The position numbers and the translations under genes are program-made. The notes under the pieces were generated by a model. That model saw only the letters and a program-made list of their open reading frames with translations. It was not told where the DNA came from and ran no database searches. A DNA stretch of 64,000 nucleotides from contig CAYJPV010000013.1 of assembly GCA_964372095.1 (NCBI GenBank), positions 62,001-126,000 of the forward strand, read 5' to 3'. Positions within the stretch are counted from its first letter, which is position 1. The number at the start of each line of letters is the position of its first letter. Shown here one piece after another: positions 50,371 to 60,400 of this stretch. This DNA comes from CAYJPV01 sp964372095. GTDB lineage: Bacteria > Acidobacteriota > Vicinamibacteria > Vicinamibacterales > JAKQTR01.

Positions 50371-51765
50371 GCAGTAGACGTCCCGCTTCCCCGCCCGCAC
50401 CTGTTCGACCATCTTGAGCGATCGTTCCCGTGTGGCGGGAGTCATGGTCTCCAGGATCCGGGCGATGGCCGCCTCGCCCTCCGCCTTCGCTTCGGCCGTG
50501 CCGTAGTCCTCGAGGTACTCCGCGAAGGTGGAGAGCGCGTTCGGATCGCAGTGCTCTTTGATGTCGCCCGGCTTGGCCAGGTCCATGAAGTCCGCGCCGG
50601 TCCGGCCCAGGCGGTAGCAGGCCGTGCAGAACGACGGGATGTACCCCAGCCCCGCGACGTCACGAATCACTTCGTCGAGCGTGCGGTGATCGCCCAGGCA
50701 GAACTGGCTGGCGTCGTACTGCTCGTCTTCGGCGTACCCTCCGGGATTAGTCCGGCTGCCCGCCGAGATCTGTGACACACCCAGTGCGAAGGTTTCGCGT
50801 CTGATGTGTTCCGACTCGCGCGTGGACATGATGATGCCGGTGTAGGGCACCGCCAGTCGGAGAATGGCGACGATCTTGCGAAAATCGGTATCCGCCACCG
50901 GCATCGGAGGCTGGCTTGCGATATCCGATCCGGTGGCGGGCTCGAGGCGCGGCACGCTGATGGTGTGCGGGCCGACGCCGAACTTCGCCTCGAGATGCCG
51001 GATGTGCTGCATCAACGCCAGCACCTCGAATCGCCAGTCGGCCAGGCCGAACAGCACGCCAATCCCCACGTCGTCGATCCCCGCTTCCATGGCGCGGTCC
51101 ATCGCGGTGATCCGCCAGTCGTAGTCGCGTTTCTTGCCCGCCAGATGCACCCGGGCGTAGGTGTCGCGGTGATACGTTTCCTGGAACAGCTGATAGGTAC
51201 CAATCCGGGCGGCCTTGAGGGTCCGGAATTCATCCCGCGTCAGCGGCGCAACGTTCGCGTTGATGCGTCGAACTTCCCCCTTCTCGTGTGTGACGCTGTA
51301 GATCGTCTCAATCGCCTTCACGACGTACGCAAACCCTTCGCGGGGATACGACTCGCCGGCGACGAGCAGAATCCGCTTGTGGCCCTGATCGATCAGGATG
51401 CGGGTTTCGCGGGCGATTTCCTCCTGTGTGAGCGCACGCCGCCTGACCTCCGAATTGCGCGCGCGGAAGGCGCAATACGTGCACTCGTTTCCACAGAGAT
51501 TCGACACGTACAACGGCGCAAAGATCACGAGGCGCCTGCCGTAGATGGTGTCTTTCACGTCCCGGGCGGCCGAAAACAGCTCGCCGAGCAGCTCCGGATC
51601 GCTGATGGTGGACAAGGCCGCGACGTCGTCACTGTCGAGGCCGTTCAGCTCTCGGCTCTTCGCCAGGATGTCCCGTATGCGGACGCCGTCCGGCCGCCTT
51701 TCATGATCCAGGGCAGCGGCTATCGCGGTTTCGTCGATGGTGATGGTCTTATCTGCTGACGACAT
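50368..51765 (-). CDS. hydG: [FeFe]-hydrogenase maturation radical SAM protein HydG
   Basis: Tyrosine lyase that makes the CO and CN ligands of the H-cluster; 465 residues from the ATG at 51765, which follows CCGGAG. The SAM cluster motif is CGNECTYC in SNLCGNECTYCAFRARN. The C-terminal auxiliary cluster cysteines CTAC and the final C (IKEHC) lie in the family pattern CTACYRLGRTGADFM. The frame is open 30 codons further, but that stretch does not look like HydG. It has its own -10 box and ends 190 bases before rex. With hydF and hydE at 17-19 kb it completes the maturase set. Confidence 0.97.
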   Translation of the reverse strand: MSSADKTITIDETAIAAALDHERRPDGVRIRDILAKSRELNGLDSDDVAALSTISDPELLGELFSAARDVKDTIYGRRLVIFAPLYVSNLCGNECTYCAFRARNSEVRRRALTQEEIARETRILIDQGHKRILLVAGESYPREGFAYVVKAIETIYSVTHEKGEVRRINANVAPLTRDEFRTLKAARIGTYQLFQETYHRDTYARVHLAGKKRDYDWRITAMDRAMEAGIDDVGIGVLFGLADWRFEVLALMQHIRHLEAKFGVGPHTISVPRLEPATGSDIASQPPMPVADTDFRKIVAILRLAVPYTGIIMSTRESEHIRRETFALGVSQISAGSRTNPGGYAEDEQYDASQFCLGDHRTLDEVIRDVAGLGYIPSFCTACYRLGRTGADFMDLAKPGDIKEHCDPNALSTFAEYLEDYGTAEAKAEGEAAIARILETMTPATRERSLKMVEQVRAGKRDVYC

Positions 51766-51796
51766 GTGTATTACTCCGGGGGCCGGACCTCTGTCG

Positions 51797-51802
51797 ATTA
51801 TA
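51797..51802 (-). promoter_or_regulatory. -10 box TATAAT of hydG
   Basis: Perfect TATAAT on the minus strand, 31 bases before the hydG ATG. No good -35 and no Rex operator is seen nearby. Confidence 0.55.
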
Positions 51803-51902
51803 GGCACAAGGGCAGCGGCGTGGCTGCTTCGCGCCAGCTCGCCAACGTCAGCCAAGGCATAGTACGATCACAGAACCTGTCCGGTTGCCTGCGACGACAC
51901 CG

Positions 51903-53132
51903 ATGCCCCCACGCCACCTGACCATCACCGCGGCGAGACGGATTGCCCTCGCCGCGCAGGGGTTCGGCCGCCCCCGGCCGACCCGGGTCACGACGGCGCG
52001 CCTGACCGACCTCATCCGCCGCCTCGGCCTGCTGCAGCTGGATTTCGTGAACGTCGTCTGCCCGAGCCACTACATCGTGCCCTTCTCCCGTCTGGGCGCC
52101 TACCCGCAGCGGCAGCTGCACCACGTCATCTACCGAAGCGGGCGCTTCACGGAGCAGTGGGCCCACGAAGCGTCGGTCGTCCCGATGGAGACCTGGCCGC
52201 TGCTGCGCGACCGCAGGGAAGTACACCGTGCCAGGCCGTGGGGGTTTGACGACATCATGCGGCGCCACCACGTCTACGTGGACACCGTCATGGAGCACAT
52301 CCGCTCGGCCGGGGCGCTCGGACCGTCGGACCTGCCTGACCCCACGCACACGGCACGCCGGCTGCCCGACTCGTGGTACGGCAACGTTCCCCGCGCGGTG
52401 ATGGAGGCCTGCTTCGGACGAGGGCGTCTGGCGGTCACGGACCGCCGGCAGGACTTCTCGAGAGTATTCAACCTGGCCGAACGTGTGGTTCCGGAAGGCG
52501 TCTACGCGAGGGCCCTCGACGTTGACGAGGCGCACCGGGAACTCCTCAGGCAGGCCGCCAGGGCCCACGGCGTCGGCACGGCAGCCGACCTCGCCGACTA
52601 TTTCCGCATGCCGGTGCGGACCGCGCGGCCCCGTCTGGCCGAACTGGTGGAGGCGGGCGCCTTGATCCCCGCAACCGTCGAAGGCTGGAGAGACACCGCC
52701 TATCTGTACGCCGGCGCGGTCGTGCCCCGTTCAATCCGCGCCGCAGCCTTGCTGTCGCCCTTCGATCCGGTCGTCTGGTACCGGCCGCGTACGGCGCGCC
52801 TCTTCAGTTTCGACTACCGATTCGAGATCTTCATTCCTGCCAGCCAGCGGCGCTGGGGCAGCTACGTGCTTCCGTTCCTGCTGGACGACCGCCTCGTCGC
52901 CCGCGTCGATCTCAAAGCGGATCGCGCTGCAGGCAGATTGTTCGTTCCTGGCGCCTTTCTCGAAGACGGGGCCGAACCCGTCCCGGTGGCCGCCGCACTC
53001 GCCGGGGAGCTGGTTGCCATGGCCCGCTGGCTCAAGCTCCCGCGGGTGGCTGTCGGCCGGCGCGGCAATCTGGCCACCGCGCTGCGCCACGCTTGCTCTA
53101 CGTTCACCCGTTCGTCCATCATGGAAGCATGA
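51903..53132 (+). CDS. YcaQ-like winged-helix DNA glycosylase family protein
   Basis: 409 residues, HTH_42/YcaQ family. Members excise interstrand crosslinks and bulky alkylated bases. It has LGLLQLDFVNVVCPSHY (Q-x-D catalytic motif at about 40), FTEQWAHEASVVP, the DFSRVFNLAERVVP motif, LLSPFDPVVWYRPR and FDYRFEIFIPA, all typical. ATG at 51903 preferred over TTG at 51885. Divergent from hydG with 137 bases between starts. Its end overlaps the apaG start. Confidence 0.85.
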   Translation: MPPRHLTITAARRIALAAQGFGRPRPTRVTTARLTDLIRRLGLLQLDFVNVVCPSHYIVPFSRLGAYPQRQLHHVIYRSGRFTEQWAHEASVVPMETWPLLRDRREVHRARPWGFDDIMRRHHVYVDTVMEHIRSAGALGPSDLPDPTHTARRLPDSWYGNVPRAVMEACFGRGRLAVTDRRQDFSRVFNLAERVVPEGVYARALDVDEAHRELLRQAARAHGVGTAADLADYFRMPVRTARPRLAELVEAGALIPATVEGWRDTAYLYAGAVVPRSIRAAALLSPFDPVVWYRPRTARLFSFDYRFEIFIPASQRRWGSYVLPFLLDDRLVARVDLKADRAAGRLFVPGAFLEDGAEPVPVAAALAGELVAMARWLKLPRVAVGRRGNLATALRHACSTFTRSSIMEA

Positions 53133-53521
53133 TGTTCACGTCCGAGGCTGTGACCCGCGGGATTCGTATCCAGGTCAGCGCCGAATTCTCGCCGGAACGG
53201 TCCAACCCCGCCGAACACCACTGGTTCTTCCTCTACACAGTCACGATCACGAACGACAGTGACGACACGGTCCAGTTGCTGACGAGGCACTGGATCATCA
53301 CCGACGGCGACAACCACGTGGAAGAAGTCAAAGGCCCCGGTGTCGTCGGCGAACAGCCCGTCCTCCAGCCGGGGGAGACGTTCACGTACACCTCCGGGTG
53401 TCCCCTGAGCACGCCTTTCGGGATGATGGAAGGCACCTACCAGATGACCGCCCGCGGCGGCGCACAGTTCGACGCCCGCATCGCGCCCTTCACGCTCAGC
53501 GAGCCGTACACTATTCACTAG
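53129..53521 (+). CDS. apaG: ApaG protein
   Basis: 130-residue single-domain immunoglobulin-like protein (129 from the second ATG at 53132), with the family's YTVTITNDSDDTVQLLTRHW and PGETFTYTSGCPLSTPFG. ApaG was named for effects on Co2+/Mg2+ and Ap4A; the biochemical role is unclear. The first ATG overlaps the YcaQ-like stop (ATGA). The TAG stop runs directly into GGGGTTG heptamers. Confidence 0.93.
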   Translation: MMFTSEAVTRGIRIQVSAEFSPERSNPAEHHWFFLYTVTITNDSDDTVQLLTRHWIITDGDNHVEEVKGPGVVGEQPVLQPGETFTYTSGCPLSTPFGMMEGTYQMTARGGAQFDARIAPFTLSEPYTIH

Positions 53522-53633
53522 GGGTTGGGGGTTGGGGATTGGGGGTTGGGGAACAGCCGGTGTCAAACCCCCGGGGACTGGGGACATCCACTGTCTTGCC
53601 CCAAAACCCCAAACCCCAACCCCCCCCCCCCCC
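53522..53633. repeat. G-rich/C-rich heptamer element and 14-C homopolymer
   Basis: GGGGTTG and GGGGATT heptamers (53522-53551), core GGGGACATCCACTGTCTT (53580-53597), and CCCCAAA heptamers ending in a run of 14 C (53620-53633). It lies between the convergent apaG and symporter genes. Confidence 0.88.
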
Positions 53634-55396
<1,763 letters not shown>

Positions 55397-55465
55397 GACG
55401 ATCCTTCCTGAACAGCAACGGCGCGGCACTGCGGGGCGGTCGGCGCATCTTACACCACACGGATG

Positions 55466-55538
55466 GGGGCATGGGACATGGGTAGGGACAAGGGGCAAGG
55501 GGCAAGGGGCAAGGGGCATGGGGCATGGGGCATGGGCG
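55466..55538. repeat. GGGGCAA/GGGGCAT heptamer array
   Basis: About ten seven-base units (GGGGCAT, GGGACAT, GGGGCAA) between the divergent symporter and molybdoenzyme genes. No coding sequence in the 187-base gap. Confidence 0.9.
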
Positions 55539-55583
55539 GAGCGGGGTGCCCTCCGGAGCGAAGTGCGCTAGGATTGGCGCGCG

Positions 55584-57974
55584 ATGGACGGACCGGGCGA
55601 ATCGTTGAGCCGGCGTTGTTTCCTGACCATGAGCACCCTGGCGGGTGGGGCCGCGTTGTCGGCCGGGTGGCTCGACACGCTCCTTGCGGCGTCCGTGCGA
55701 CCCGAACCTCTCCCGGGTCCGCTCCAGGAACCGGGTGTGCGGATCATCCGGACAGGTTGCCCCTCTCACAACTGCGGCGGCCGTTGCCTGCTTCGGGTTC
55801 ACGTCCGGGACGGCGTCATCGTCCGTATCGACACCGACGATCGTGAGACTGACACGCCGGAATCGCCCCAATTGCGCGCCTGCGTTCGCGGCCGGGCGTA
55901 CCGCCGCCGCCAGTACCAGGGCGATCGCCTGACCGCCCCGTTGAAACGCACCGGCCCGCGCGGCAGCGGGTCATTTCAGCGCATCAGCTGGGATGAAGCC
56001 ATCGAGACCGTCGCCCGGGCATTTGCGCGGGTGAAGCACACGTACGGCAACTCCGCGATGTTCGTGCCCTACGGGACCGGGAGCTTCAGCCAGATCAACG
56101 GTCGCCAGGCTGCACAGCGGCTGCTGAACCTCTACGGCGGATCCCTTGGCCACTACAACAACTACTCCTGGGCGGCGATGGCTGCCGCCACCAACGCGGT
56201 GTATGGAACCGCCGTCACGGGCAACGATCGACGTGACTGGCAGCACGCGCGGTACATCCTCATGTGGGGGTGGAACCCGAGCGAGATGCGCGACGGCACG
56301 AACACGGAGTACTACCTGCGCCAGGCCCGGCAACGCGGCACCCGCATCGTCTGCATCGATCCCCGCATGACGGCCAGCGCCGTGGCTTTGGCCGACGAGT
56401 GGGTCCCGATTCGTCCGGGCACCGACGCGGCGATGCTGTCGGCGATGGCGCATGTGATGATCGCCGAGCGCCTGTACGACGCTGAGTTCGTGCGGACGCA
56501 CGGCTCGGGGTTCGATGCCTCCCAGATGCCGGCGGGCTACGAGTCGGCCGAGAGTTACACCGACTACGTGCTTGGCGCGCGTGACAAGACGCCGAAGACG
56601 CCGGCGTGGGCCGAGGCGATCTGTGGCGTGTCGCGCGCGACCATCGCACGCCTCGCCCGGGAATACGCGACGCGGCGGCCGGGCGTGCTCTACCAGGGAT
56701 ACGGGCTGCAACGCCGGGCCCATGGTGAACAGGCGGTTCGCGCGGCGTGCCTGCTTGCGACGATGACGGGCAATGTGGGTGTGCGGGGGGGATGGGCGGG
56801 AGGACTGGGGTTGCAGGCGCCGGATGGCGGGCCCCTCTGGAACGTATTTCCGGTGGGCGACAACCCGGTCAAGGCCAGCATCCCGACGTTCCTGTGGACC
56901 GAAGCCGTCGAGCGGGGCCGAAGCCTGACGACGCACGACGGGGTGCGGGGCGCCGAACGCCTCGATAACGACATCAGACTGATCTACGCCGTCGCGTCCA
57001 ACGTCCTGATCAACCAGCACGCGCACATCAACCGCACGGCGCGGCTGCTCGGGGACGAGCGCCGCGTTGAGTTCATCGTGGTACAGGACAACCTCCTGAC
57101 GCCAAGCGCGCGTTTTGCGGATGTGGTTCTGCCGGCCTGTACGCAGCTCGAGACCTGGGGTGTCGAGGACGGCTGGAAGTATGGCGACGAAGTCTTCCTG
57201 ATGCCGAAGGTCGTCGAGCCGCCCGCCGAGGCCCGCAGCGACTACCGCATCTGCGCCGACCTTGCCGAACGCCTGGGCGTCGGCAAGGCGTACACCGAAG
57301 GGCGCACCGAGCGGGACTGGGTCGACTGGTCACTGACGCGGATGCGCGAAGTCCGGTATCCCGACGTGCCCGGAGTCGATGCGTTCGAGGCGTCGAATGC
57401 CGGGGTGCACGTCCAGCGCCGGCCGCCGTCGGTGGCCTTCGAAGCATTCCGTGCCGACCCGGCAGCGCACCCGCTTGCCACGCCGTCCGGCCGCATCGAG
57501 TTCTTCTCGGCCGGACTTCACGACCGGAAGCGGCCGACGGACCTGCCAGCCGTGCCGAAGTACATCGCGGAGTGGGAGAGCCCCTTCGGGCCGGAGGCGT
57601 TGCGACACCCGCTCCAGTTGGTCGGGCACCACTCCCTGGCGCGGGTCCATTCGACGCTCGAAGGCGTGGAGTGGCTGGAGGAGGCGTTTCCGCAGCGGTT
57701 GTTCATCAACCCGGTCGATGCTGGAGTCCGGAGGCTTTCCAGCGGCGACCGTGTGCGCGTCTTCAACGATCGGGGCGAGTGCCGCCTCATCTGCCGCGTG
57801 ACCCGCCGAATCATGCCTGGCGTCGTGGCGATGCCCCAGGGGGCGTGGTGGTCTCCTGACGAGCGCGGGATCGATCAGCGCGGATCCGTGAACGTGCTCA
57901 CATCCGAGCGCTGGACGCCGCACGCGTTCGGGAACGCGCAGCACACCGCGATGGTTGAGGTGATGAAGACGTGA
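55584..57974 (+). CDS. DMSO-reductase-family molybdopterin oxidoreductase, catalytic subunit
   Basis: 796 residues. A Tat-type signal (SRRCFLTMSTLAGGAAL, residues 9-25) suggests export to the periplasm. The [4Fe-4S] ligands are C59, C64, C68 and C100; HYNNYSWAA holds a Ser (195) at the usual Mo-ligand position of DmsA-type enzymes. The molybdopterin-guanine dinucleotide segments and the C-terminal dinucleotide-binding domain (ALRHPLQLVGHHSLARVHST) are complete. Its ferredoxin partner follows eight bases on. No membrane-anchor subunit is next. The substrate could be an S- or N-oxide, polysulfide or a metalloid oxyanion. Confidence 0.88.
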   Translation: MDGPGESLSRRCFLTMSTLAGGAALSAGWLDTLLAASVRPEPLPGPLQEPGVRIIRTGCPSHNCGGRCLLRVHVRDGVIVRIDTDDRETDTPESPQLRACVRGRAYRRRQYQGDRLTAPLKRTGPRGSGSFQRISWDEAIETVARAFARVKHTYGNSAMFVPYGTGSFSQINGRQAAQRLLNLYGGSLGHYNNYSWAAMAAATNAVYGTAVTGNDRRDWQHARYILMWGWNPSEMRDGTNTEYYLRQARQRGTRIVCIDPRMTASAVALADEWVPIRPGTDAAMLSAMAHVMIAERLYDAEFVRTHGSGFDASQMPAGYESAESYTDYVLGARDKTPKTPAWAEAICGVSRATIARLAREYATRRPGVLYQGYGLQRRAHGEQAVRAACLLATMTGNVGVRGGWAGGLGLQAPDGGPLWNVFPVGDNPVKASIPTFLWTEAVERGRSLTTHDGVRGAERLDNDIRLIYAVASNVLINQHAHINRTARLLGDERRVEFIVVQDNLLTPSARFADVVLPACTQLETWGVEDGWKYGDEVFLMPKVVEPPAEARSDYRICADLAERLGVGKAYTEGRTERDWVDWSLTRMREVRYPDVPGVDAFEASNAGVHVQRRPPSVAFEAFRADPAAHPLATPSGRIEFFSAGLHDRKRPTDLPAVPKYIAEWESPFGPEALRHPLQLVGHHSLARVHSTLEGVEWLEEAFPQRLFINPVDAGVRRLSSGDRVRVFNDRGECRLICRVTRRIMPGVVAMPQGAWWSPDERGIDQRGSVNVLTSERWTPHAFGNAQHTAMVEVMKT

Positions 57975-57981
57975 GCCGCCA

Positions 57982-58602
57982 ATGTCCGTGAGACAGTACG
58001 CGTTCTTCGTGAACTCCGATGCGTGCTCGGGGTGTAAGACGTGCCAGGTGGCGTGCAAGGATGCGCACGATATCAGGCCCGGCCTGCACTGGCGCCGCGT
58101 GATCGAGGTGCAGGCAGGGGGCTGGACGCGACGCGAGGGCGTCTGGGCGACGGACACGTCCGCCTACTACCTGTCGGTGGCGTGCCACCATTGTACGACG
58201 CCCGCCTGCGGCCAGCAGTGTTCGACGAACGCCATCTGGAAACGGCCCGACGGCATTGTCCTGATCGACGACAGCCGGTGTACGCAGTGCCGCAAGTGCG
58301 AGAACGACTGCCCCTACGGCGCGATCCGGTGGGACTCCAGTGTGAACGCCGTGCGCAAGTGCACGTTCTGCGCGGACGAGCTCGATGCTGGCCGGCCGCC
58401 GGTGTGCGTGGCGTCGTGCCCGAACCGTGCGCTCGACTTCGGAGAGCGGGAAGAACTAGCCCAGCGGTACGGCGGTGTCAGTCAGGTGTTTCCGCTGGCC
58501 GACCCTGCGATTGCCGGGCCGGCCATTGTCATCCGGCCCCATCGTGAGGCAGGCACGGCAGCGTCCCTCGGACCGGAGGTCGCGAACTGGGAGGAGATCT
58601 GA
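57982..58602 (+). CDS. DmsB-like four-cluster ferredoxin subunit
   Basis: 206 residues with the usual 16 Cys for four [4Fe-4S] clusters: CSGCKTCQVAC, CHHCTTPACGQQC, CTQCRKCENDC and CTFCADELDAG..CVASC. It carries electrons between the quinone-side anchor and the molybdoenzyme. It lacks its own signal, as normal for co-export with a Tat partner. The usual third gene (DmsC or NrfD type) is missing; a convergent gene begins five bases after the stop. Confidence 0.92.
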   Translation: MSVRQYAFFVNSDACSGCKTCQVACKDAHDIRPGLHWRRVIEVQAGGWTRREGVWATDTSAYYLSVACHHCTTPACGQQCSTNAIWKRPDGIVLIDDSRCTQCRKCENDCPYGAIRWDSSVNAVRKCTFCADELDAGRPPVCVASCPNRALDFGEREELAQRYGGVSQVFPLADPAIAGPAIVIRPHREAGTAASLGPEVANWEEI

Positions 58603-58607
58603 AGCGG

Positions 58608-59606
58608 TTACCGTGCCGTTCCGGTCACCTGCGGGGTCACCGAGACGTCCCCTCCGAGCCAGATCATGTCTTTCGTGAACGTGAGTGTGCCGACCTGCAC
58701 ACTCAGGGCCAGGCTGCGTCCCTTGACGTCGATCGCGGGCTGGATGCCGACGGGTAAGGCCGCCGGACGAATCCGGTCGAACGGCAATGTCACGTGAAAC
58801 CCGCGGCCGATGGCGTCGCGCACGGCCCCCATCACATCCACGTGATCCAGGACGAACCCGCAGGCACCTTTCTTGTCGTCCAGGATCTGCTGGAACGCTG
58901 CCCACGACTCATCCGATGGCTTGAAGCGGACGTGGATCCTCAACGGTGGAATCTTCGGGGTGAGCACGATCTGCGTGGCTGTGGCCCGCAATGACAGCCG
59001 GCCCGCCAGGTTGTAGGTGGCGGGGATGACTGTTGCCGTGACGTTCCTCGCGATGTCCAAGTCGCCACAGAGTGCCCCCGCGACGTTGCGGCCATCCCAC
59101 GTGAGCCTGACCGTCGCGTGGCCGGATCCGGACGTCACCGACACGGGCAGGGCGATGGCTACGCCATCGCCCCCGAAGGCCACACGCGGGAGGCCCGGCT
59201 TCAGACGGGCCGACACGCGGTCGGCGTTCACTCGCAGGCGGTACTCACCCAGGGTGACGACCTTCGTGATCGTGCCGGTCTTCGAGACGGCCAGGTTCCT
59301 GAGTTCGATGCTGGCCTGATCTGCGAAACCCGTCAGGACCTTCGCAATCAGGTCGCGCGCCAGGCCTGTCGGGATGCCGACCTTGACCGGGGTCTGAGGC
59401 AGGTCCTGGAACTGGCTGTCCCTGGCGGCCAGTTCGTCCCGCTTGGCCTTCAGTGTGTTCCGCTCGGTCTGGAGGGCCGCGACTTCAGCGCGAAGCTGGC
59501 TCGATGTCCGGCGCCCGCTCCAGGCACGGTTCACCATCGTGAGGGCTGCGGCGCACATGCCGAGCACGATTCCCGTGACGAGCAGCACGCGGTGCCGGCG
59601 TGTCAT
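58608..59606 (-). CDS. Membrane-anchored protein of unknown function (coiled coil plus beta-rich domain)
   Basis: 332 residues, family not recognised. One N-terminal transmembrane segment (VLLVTGIVLGMCAAALTMV) is followed by a short coiled coil (SSQLRAEVAALQTERNTLKAK) and a large periplasmic domain with alternating beta strands (LRVNADRVSARLKPG; PLRIHVRFKPSDESW). Start at 59606 chosen because its ATG overlaps the upstream lipoprotein stop (ATGA). The upstream gene has the same plan (anchor, coiled coil, beta domain), suggesting a two-protein envelope complex. No enzyme motif is visible. Confidence 0.7.
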   Translation of the reverse strand: MTRRHRVLLVTGIVLGMCAAALTMVNRAWSGRRTSSQLRAEVAALQTERNTLKAKRDELAARDSQFQDLPQTPVKVGIPTGLARDLIAKVLTGFADQASIELRNLAVSKTGTITKVVTLGEYRLRVNADRVSARLKPGLPRVAFGGDGVAIALPVSVTSGSGHATVRLTWDGRNVAGALCGDLDIARNVTATVIPATYNLAGRLSLRATATQIVLTPKIPPLRIHVRFKPSDESWAAFQQILDDKKGACGFVLDHVDVMGAVRDAIGRGFHVTLPFDRIRPAALPVGIQPAIDVKGRSLALSVQVGTLTFTKDMIWLGGDVSVTPQVTGTAR

Positions 59607-60346
59607 GGTTCGTCTTTCCGGACGAAGTCGCCTGGATCGATGTGGATGGCAATCCACAGCCGCCCGCGGCCTGCCACGATGCGCGACACGGACGCCCTGA
59701 GCGGTAACGATGCCGCATCCAGACGAAGGGGGCCGGCCACGACCCGGGGCAGTTCGATGGTCTGCTGGACGGTGACCGGGATCGAGATCGGCGGGAACTG
59801 GTCGGCGACCCTGAGCCGCGCCGATCGGGACAACTCGTCCAGGGCCGTGGTGCCGAGCACCCCCTCGAGGCCGGCCAGTTTCTGGATCGCGACATGGTCC
59901 ACGGCCACCCTGGTCGTCAGCGTCGACGTGGTCTCGTCGATGACGATCTTCTCGAGGGCGCCGGCCGCGGTGACGTCGGCCGAGAGTCCTGGATTCTCAC
60001 GCAGGTACAGCGAGCCGCTGAGGCTGACGGTCTGGCTGTCCCGGAACGACACGTCGGCGCGCTCCAGACGGATGCGGTACCGGTCCACATCGGTCTCGAA
60101 CGGCAGTTGGGCTTCGATGATATCCCTGATCAGGCGGTCTTCGATCACGACGGCGATGTCGCCGGGCGGGATGATCGCCTCGCCGCGTTCGAGCAGCGAG
60201 ACCATGTTCTTCAGGCCGGCGATTTCACGCTCCAGCGCGGCCTTCTGGGCGCGCAACTCACTAGCCCCCTCGAAGCGGCCATTGCAGCCGGCGCTCAGCC
60301 CGGCGAGCCCGGCAAACACGAGGATCAGCAGTCGGCAGCCCATCAT
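59603..60346 (-). CDS. Predicted lipoprotein of unknown function (coiled coil plus beta-rich domain)
   Basis: 247 residues, family not recognised. The signal ends in a lipobox (AGLSAGC, Cys 21), so it should be lipid-anchored. A coiled coil (ASELRAQKAALEREIAGLKN) leads to a beta-rich domain (residues about 60-240). It overlaps the following membrane protein by four bases. The two share a layout, and both have a segment like IPPGDIAVVIEDRLIRDII here and IPTGLARDLIAKVL there, which may be an ancient duplication. Confidence 0.7.
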   Translation of the reverse strand: MMGCRLLILVFAGLAGLSAGCNGRFEGASELRAQKAALEREIAGLKNMVSLLERGEAIIPPGDIAVVIEDRLIRDIIEAQLPFETDVDRYRIRLERADVSFRDSQTVSLSGSLYLRENPGLSADVTAAGALEKIVIDETTSTLTTRVAVDHVAIQKLAGLEGVLGTTALDELSRSARLRVADQFPPISIPVTVQQTIELPRVVAGPLRLDAASLPLRASVSRIVAGRGRLWIAIHIDPGDFVRKDEP

Positions 60347-60400
60347 GAAGCCCGGATCGGTGCAGATGCGGGGCCGGCCGGAGCCGGCCCCGCCGCAATT

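Noticed and set aside
52862..53633. C-terminal continuation of the symporter frame over apaG and the YcaQ-like gene
   Set aside because: It follows a 14-base homopolymer and is antisense to two genes with clear family motifs, so I treat it as a frame artefact.
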